Source: DAISVY01 sp036826635 (GTDB taxonomy: Bacteria; Zixibacteria; MSB-5A5; GN15; FEB-12). From it: a stretch of DNA of 64,000 nucleotides. A program made the position numbers and the translations under genes. Under the pieces are notes generated by a model that saw nothing but the letters and a program-made list of their open reading frames with translations, had not been told where the DNA came from and made no database searches. Positions 60,097-64,000 of the stretch are shown piece after piece; position 1 is the first letter of the stretch, and the number at the start of each line of letters is the position of its first letter. The DNA lies in the NCBI GenBank assembly GCA_036826635.1, contig DAISVY010000003.1, positions 124,001 to 188,000 on the forward strand, given 5' to 3'.

Positions 60097-62607
60097 TTAT
60101 TGTATGGTCGTTCCAATCTGGAAATGCGGCTGCCAGGAGCGATCATCCCCGTTGGGTGGATCGTCCAGAGGATACCCGAAATCGAACCCGATTGTGCCGA
60201 CCCCCGGCACCGCGATTCTAAAACCTACACCGACTCCCTTATATAGCCCGGTGATCGGTTTAATGTCATTGAAATGAAGCCAGGAATTCCCGGCGTCAAA
60301 GAAGGCCAGAGCGTATATCTGACCCTGGGATATCGGAAATTGCAGTTCGAAATTGCCTACTATCATGTGCTTGCCGCGGACACGGGTGGTGAAAGCCGAC
60401 GATACCACCAGCGAATCCGGGGTGTCCACTCCCGCATTGACCGAATCGGGATCGGAGTAATAGTAATAGTCGAGGTCACTGCCCGAGACGGAAGAGTCCG
60501 GTGTCAGGGAGCCGTCTTCGTAGCCCCGTACCGTGCCGTCGTATGCCGTGCCGCCCGGGTTGAACCTGTCTGAGACCAGAATCCGACGGTCATCGGGATC
60601 GCTGGATGATCCCACTATCGCCCCATACTGGACCTTGGCGGCCAGTGCGAAATTCCAGATCAGCGGGATGTACTTGGCCACCGAGATGCGGTGTCGCTGG
60701 TATTTCCAGAAGCCACCCAAGGGGCCACCCGTATTTTCAAAGGTGTACGAGAACTGCGATCCCTTGGTGGCGAACTCGGGGAGGTTCCGCGAGTCGCGCG
60801 AGAGGGTAAACGCAAGGCGTGAGGCGGTGTGCCATTCTTCGTTGTAGGCCACAATAGAGCCGGGCAACGCTTCACCGATCAGTTCCGAATCCACCGAATT
60901 GTAGATTACCCGCAGGCTGTCGTCTTCTTCTACCAATTCACTCCAGCGGTAGTGATAAGTCGTATTGGCCGAACACAAGGCTTCATAATCTTCATCGTAG
61001 TCGTAGAATCGGTTGCGTTCGATGCGATACGACGCGTACACCCGGAAGTAGTTGTCCGGCCAGCGCAGGCGTCGGCCCAGTCGCAGAGAGCCACCCTGGC
61101 GACCCTCGGTATATTCATCGTACCAGCGGCGGTTGATGGAAAAGAGATCGGCGCCCAGCAGGGTGGACCGTCCGAACAGCCATGGTTCGGTGAAGGAGAG
61201 CGAAAGAGAATTGCGATTGGAGCCGAACTCGACGTTGAACGAGAGAGACTGTCCGTTTCCGAACAGATTGGGAATGCCCATGCCGAACGATCCGACCAGT
61301 TTGTCGGTGTTGTTGTACCCTGCGCCCGCCTGAACCTGAGCGGTTTGTTTTTCTTCTACCTTGAATTCGATATCGACGTCCCCGTTGGGCAAATCGATGG
61401 GGATAGGTTCCACGTTGGAAAAATAGTTCAGAGCCATAATCTCGCGTACCGAACGAATCAGCAGCGAGCGGTTGAACACCTGACCTGGGTGCAGTTTGGT
61501 CTCGCGCCGGATCACTTTGTCCTTGGTGTGATAATTGCCGGTTATCTTGACCAGGTTAATATGTGATGGCTGGCCCTCGGAAATGGTGTACGCGATGTCG
61601 ATAATCGAGTCGGTCCGGGTATTCTTCTCGTCTAAAATGCGAACGTGCAGGTGTCCGATCTCCTGATATGCGGTGTAAAGATTGAACACCGACTCATCGT
61701 ATTTTTCGTCGTCGAAAACGTCCAGGGCTTTGAACTTCAGACCATTGCGGAGGGCGTCGTCGGGGAGGGCCTCGTTGCCTTCGAAAGAAACATCCCCGAA
61801 ATAGTACAGGGGGCCTTCGTATACCTCCAGGAAAATGGTCATGCGGTTGCTTGCGGTATCAATAGAGGTCGAGTCGGAGATGACAAAGGCGTCGATGAAA
61901 CCGCGCTTGCGATATTCCTGTACGATTTTTTCCAAGTCTTCCTGATACTTTTCCTGAGCGAAATCGGAACTGCGCAGAAAACCCCGCTTGCGGTTACGCA
62001 TTTTCCCGATCAGTTTGTCCGCCGGCACCCGCACGTTGCCGGTCATGACGACTTTTTCCACTTTGACCTTGGATTTCTCTTCGACCCGATATTCGAGTGC
62101 CGCCTCGGTCGAGTCCTCATTATATGTCAGGAGCGGGGAGACGCGGGCCTGAAAGTAGCCCTTTTCGGCGTAGAGGTCGAGAATCTGCTGTTCCTTCTCG
62201 TGTATCAGGTAAGGAGAGACATAACCGCCCACCCCCAGGCCGAGTTTGTCTTTGAGATCCTTCGATTTAATCTTGTCGTTTCCGGAAAACTTGAGGCCGG
62301 CCAGTTTGGGCAACTCTTTGACGACGATATATACCTTCAGCCCGCCCGATACCTCCTCCGCTTCAAGGCGTACATCGGAGAAGATCCCCAGTCCGTAAAG
62401 GCGGTGGATCGTGTTCTGAATAATCGTGGGGGTAAGAGGGGACCCTTTGGCTATCGATGACACCCCCAAGACGAGTGAGGAAGTGGCGATACGGTTGCCC
62501 ACGACCTCGACATCCACCACGACATAATTCGACTGGCCGACAATCGAGCCGGTCAGTACGAAGGTCAGACAGAGGATGATTAGAGCCGTCCGTGCTCTAA
62601 GCGGCAT
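60097..62607 (-). CDS. bamA: Outer membrane protein assembly factor BamA
   Basis: 836 residues from ATG 62607 with AGGAGTC upstream. Signal peptide ending VGQ. Five POTRA domains (about 25-420), with VDVEVVGNRIATSSLV opening the first and LVKITGNYHTKDKVIRRET the last, and a 16-strand barrel beyond about 425 (GAGYNNTDKLVGSFGMGIPNLFGNGQ, LSFTEPWLFGRS), ending HFQIGTTIQ. The lid-loop motif appears as VRGYEDGS, the family's VRGY/F. Folds and inserts outer membrane proteins. An Asp/Ser/Tyr-rich loop insert lies near residues 690-725. Confidence 0.95.
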   Translation of the reverse strand: MPLRARTALIILCLTFVLTGSIVGQSNYVVVDVEVVGNRIATSSLVLGVSSIAKGSPLTPTIIQNTIHRLYGLGIFSDVRLEAEEVSGGLKVYIVVKELPKLAGLKFSGNDKIKSKDLKDKLGLGVGGYVSPYLIHEKEQQILDLYAEKGYFQARVSPLLTYNEDSTEAALEYRVEEKSKVKVEKVVMTGNVRVPADKLIGKMRNRKRGFLRSSDFAQEKYQEDLEKIVQEYRKRGFIDAFVISDSTSIDTASNRMTIFLEVYEGPLYYFGDVSFEGNEALPDDALRNGLKFKALDVFDDEKYDESVFNLYTAYQEIGHLHVRILDEKNTRTDSIIDIAYTISEGQPSHINLVKITGNYHTKDKVIRRETKLHPGQVFNRSLLIRSVREIMALNYFSNVEPIPIDLPNGDVDIEFKVEEKQTAQVQAGAGYNNTDKLVGSFGMGIPNLFGNGQSLSFNVEFGSNRNSLSLSFTEPWLFGRSTLLGADLFSINRRWYDEYTEGRQGGSLRLGRRLRWPDNYFRVYASYRIERNRFYDYDEDYEALCSANTTYHYRWSELVEEDDSLRVIYNSVDSELIGEALPGSIVAYNEEWHTASRLAFTLSRDSRNLPEFATKGSQFSYTFENTGGPLGGFWKYQRHRISVAKYIPLIWNFALAAKVQYGAIVGSSSDPDDRRILVSDRFNPGGTAYDGTVRGYEDGSLTPDSSVSGSDLDYYYYSDPDSVNAGVDTPDSLVVSSAFTTRVRGKHMIVGNFELQFPISQGQIYALAFFDAGNSWLHFNDIKPITGLYKGVGVGFRIAVPGVGTIGFDFGYPLDDPPNGDDRSWQPHFQIGTTIQ

Positions 62608-62631
62608 CAAGACTCCTGAAAAATTCCGGTT

Positions 62632-62946
62632 TTACGGTGCGACGATCTTCTTGATTTTGATTTGCGAGTAACCCTGACGGTGTCCCTGGGTGCGGCGATA
62701 CTTGGTGCGTCGCTTGTATTTGTAAACCAGGACTTTATCGTCGAGCTTATGTCCGATCACCTCGGCCTCGATTTTGGCGCCTTCTATTGTGGGCGTGCCC
62801 ACGGCGGTGCTATCACTGCCCTTAACGAGCAGGACGTTGTCGATATCAAACGATTCGCCGGCCGCCGTTGTCTGGCGAGGTACGTTAACGACAGCTCCTT
62901 CTTCGGCGCTGAACTGGAAACCGGACAACTGAAAAACAGCGTACAT
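62632..62946 (-). CDS. rplU: 50S ribosomal protein L21
   Basis: 104 residues; ATG 62946 follows AAAGGAT. Begins MYAVFQLSGFQFSAEEG and ends with the basic YKRRTKYRRTQGHRQGYSQIKI segment typical of L21. It is not followed by rpmA (L27), its almost universal neighbour; bamA starts 24 bases later instead. Confidence 0.95.
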   Translation of the reverse strand: MYAVFQLSGFQFSAEEGAVVNVPRQTTAAGESFDIDNVLLVKGSDSTAVGTPTIEGAKIEAEVIGHKLDDKVLVYKYKRRTKYRRTQGHRQGYSQIKIKKIVAP

Positions 62947-63159
62947 TCTTATCCTTTCGAACAAACATCAAGTTGTTTGCCAGTTTAGAGTTAAGCCCAA
63001 TAAAGTAACTTTTCTCGCCTTCAAGTCAAGTGCAATTTTGCATCGGCGGACTTCCGGCAGAACCAATGTACTCCTTTACACCGATATTGCCCATAAATGT
63101 TCCCGTAATGTTCCCGTTGAACTCCACCCATGAGGCGGTGCCGGGGGCAGGGAATGTGA

Positions 63160-63187
63160 TTGCTCGGCCTCCGGGTTTGGTTATATT
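63160..63187 (+). promoter_or_regulatory. Possible promoter of uvrB
   Basis: TTGCTC at 63160-63165, 16 bases, TATATT at 63182-63187. The -35 box is weak; no LexA-type palindrome was recognised. Confidence 0.35.
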
Positions 63188-63216
63188 GTCTGCTTGTACC
63201 ATAACAGGTTGGTTGC

Positions 63217-64000
63217 ATGACAATCCGGGCAAATAAGCAACAGCAAGACGGGGTGGAGTTCCAGCTTCGGGCCGATTTCCCGCCTCGGGGAGATCAACCC
63301 CGGGCTATCGAGGAACTGATCGCGGGGCTGGAGAGCGGGCGCCGACATCAGACGCTTCTGGGGGTAACCGGTTCCGGCAAGACTTTCACCATCGCCAACG
63401 TCATTGCCCGGTATGGCAAACCTACCCTGGTGATCTCTCATAATAAGACCCTGGCCGCTCAGCTCTACGGTGAATTGAAGGCTTTTTTCCCGTATAACGC
63501 GGTCGAGTTCTTCATCAGTTATTACGACTATTATCAGCCGGAAGCGTATATCCCGACTACTGATACCTATATCGAGAAAGATACGAGCCTGAACGAAGAT
63601 ATCGACCGGCTCCGCCTGCGGGCCACCGCTTCCCTTTTGGAACGGCGGGATGTTATCATCGTGGCCTCGGTCTCCTGTATTTATGGTATCGGTTCCCCCG
63701 AGGAATACAAACGGCAGATGTTCCTGTTTGAGACCGGTATGGAGATCGACCGCGATGACGCTATCCGAAAGCTCATTGCGGTGCATTATAATCGTAACGA
63801 TATCGATTTCAGCCGCGGTAATTTCCGGGTGCGCGGGGATACGATTGAGTTGATCCCGGCTTATCGCGAAACGGCCCTGCGGGTTGAATTCTTTGGCGAT
63901 ACGATTGAGCGAATCACCGAAATCGACCCTTTGACCGGGGAGATCATCACCGAACGATCCCGGGTCGCCGTATATCCGGCCAAGCATTTCGTTACCTCGC
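63217..64000 (+). CDS. uvrB: Excinuclease ABC subunit B (partial, C-terminus outside window)
   Basis: The first 261 residues of UvrB, ATG 63217 with ACAGG upstream. Walker A GVTGSGKTFT, the motif TLVISHNKTLAAQLYGELKAFFP and the beta-hairpin YYDYYQPEAYIPTTDTYIEKD that probes damaged DNA. It is the damage-verifying helicase-like subunit of nucleotide excision repair, acting between UvrA loading and UvrC incision. The N-terminus has a few more residues than usual before the conserved FPPRGDQPRAIEEL. Confidence 0.96.
   Translation, partial: MTIRANKQQQDGVEFQLRADFPPRGDQPRAIEELIAGLESGRRHQTLLGVTGSGKTFTIANVIARYGKPTLVISHNKTLAAQLYGELKAFFPYNAVEFFISYYDYYQPEAYIPTTDTYIEKDTSLNEDIDRLRLRATASLLERRDVIIVASVSCIYGIGSPEEYKRQMFLFETGMEIDRDDAIRKLIAVHYNRNDIDFSRGNFRVRGDTIELIPAYRETALRVEFFGDTIERITEIDPLTGEIITERSRVAVYPAKHFVTS

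Overview
The window looks like a chromosome piece from an uncultured Gram-negative (diderm) bacterium of the FCB side of the tree, of the Zixibacteria/Latescibacteria/KSB1 kind. The case for a diderm is direct: a complete tolQ-tolR-tolA/tonB-tolB-pal-cpoB block, bamA-skp-lpxD, and many lipoproteins. The FCB placement is an inference from two PorV/PorQ-type barrels, a FlgD-like sorting-type C-terminus, and PKD and FN3 surface lipoproteins. Sigma-70-type promoters (TTGACA-N17-TATAAT) and Rho-independent terminators are easy to read. There are no tRNA or rRNA genes, insertion sequences or CRISPR arrays that I can see. Coding density is high and 61 CDS are listed; one is cut at each end.

Layout. 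1-3.1 kb (minus): a signalling operon with a double FHA protein, a calcineurin-like phosphoesterase and a CHASE2 receptor whose frame leaves the window just where a Ser/Thr kinase domain would begin. 3.4-12.7 kb: lone etfA, a PKD lipoprotein, a propeller protein with two PorV-like barrels, an NAD-type isocitrate dehydrogenase family enzyme and an FN3 lipoprotein. 12.8-20.1 kb: smpB-amidase-murI-rdgB (minus), two single-domain receivers, a PhaR-like regulator and ligA. 20.1-25.4 kb (minus): the Tol-Pal operon followed by an unknown gene whose 5' end contains a terminator-like hairpin.

25.9-41.5 kb is the most unusual part. A three-gene minus operon (a GlmL/MutL-type ASKHA ATPase, a secreted protein with a Gly-rich C-terminal anchor, and a barrel-sandwich/KOW-like protein) faces an 11-kb plus operon of twelve genes. 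Those twelve are three successive, diverged copies of one four-gene membrane module: (1) signal peptide-FN3-TM-conserved cytoplasmic domain-TM; (2) a polytopic protein; (3) an extracytoplasmic alpha/beta domain held by membrane segments at both ends; (4) a second polytopic protein. No mutase subunit lies nearby, so the GlmL relative probably serves this membrane system. I consider this the candidate undescribed system; its function cannot be read from the sequence.

41.9-53.9 kb (plus): a Lys-rich protein, pyruvate phosphate dikinase, fused ADP-forming acyl-CoA synthetase, a DUF3566-like membrane protein, gltX, a ferritin-like protein, a peroxiredoxin, nadA and a GT-C-like/TPR membrane protein. 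PPDK plus ADP-forming acetyl-CoA synthetase suggests fermentative or energy-limited metabolism. 53.9-57.2 kb (minus): lgt, PAP2, rsmI, nadE. 57.3-58.5 kb (plus): ssb and a HAMP protein. 58.5-62.9 kb (minus): rplU-bamA-skp-lpxD. The window ends inside uvrB.
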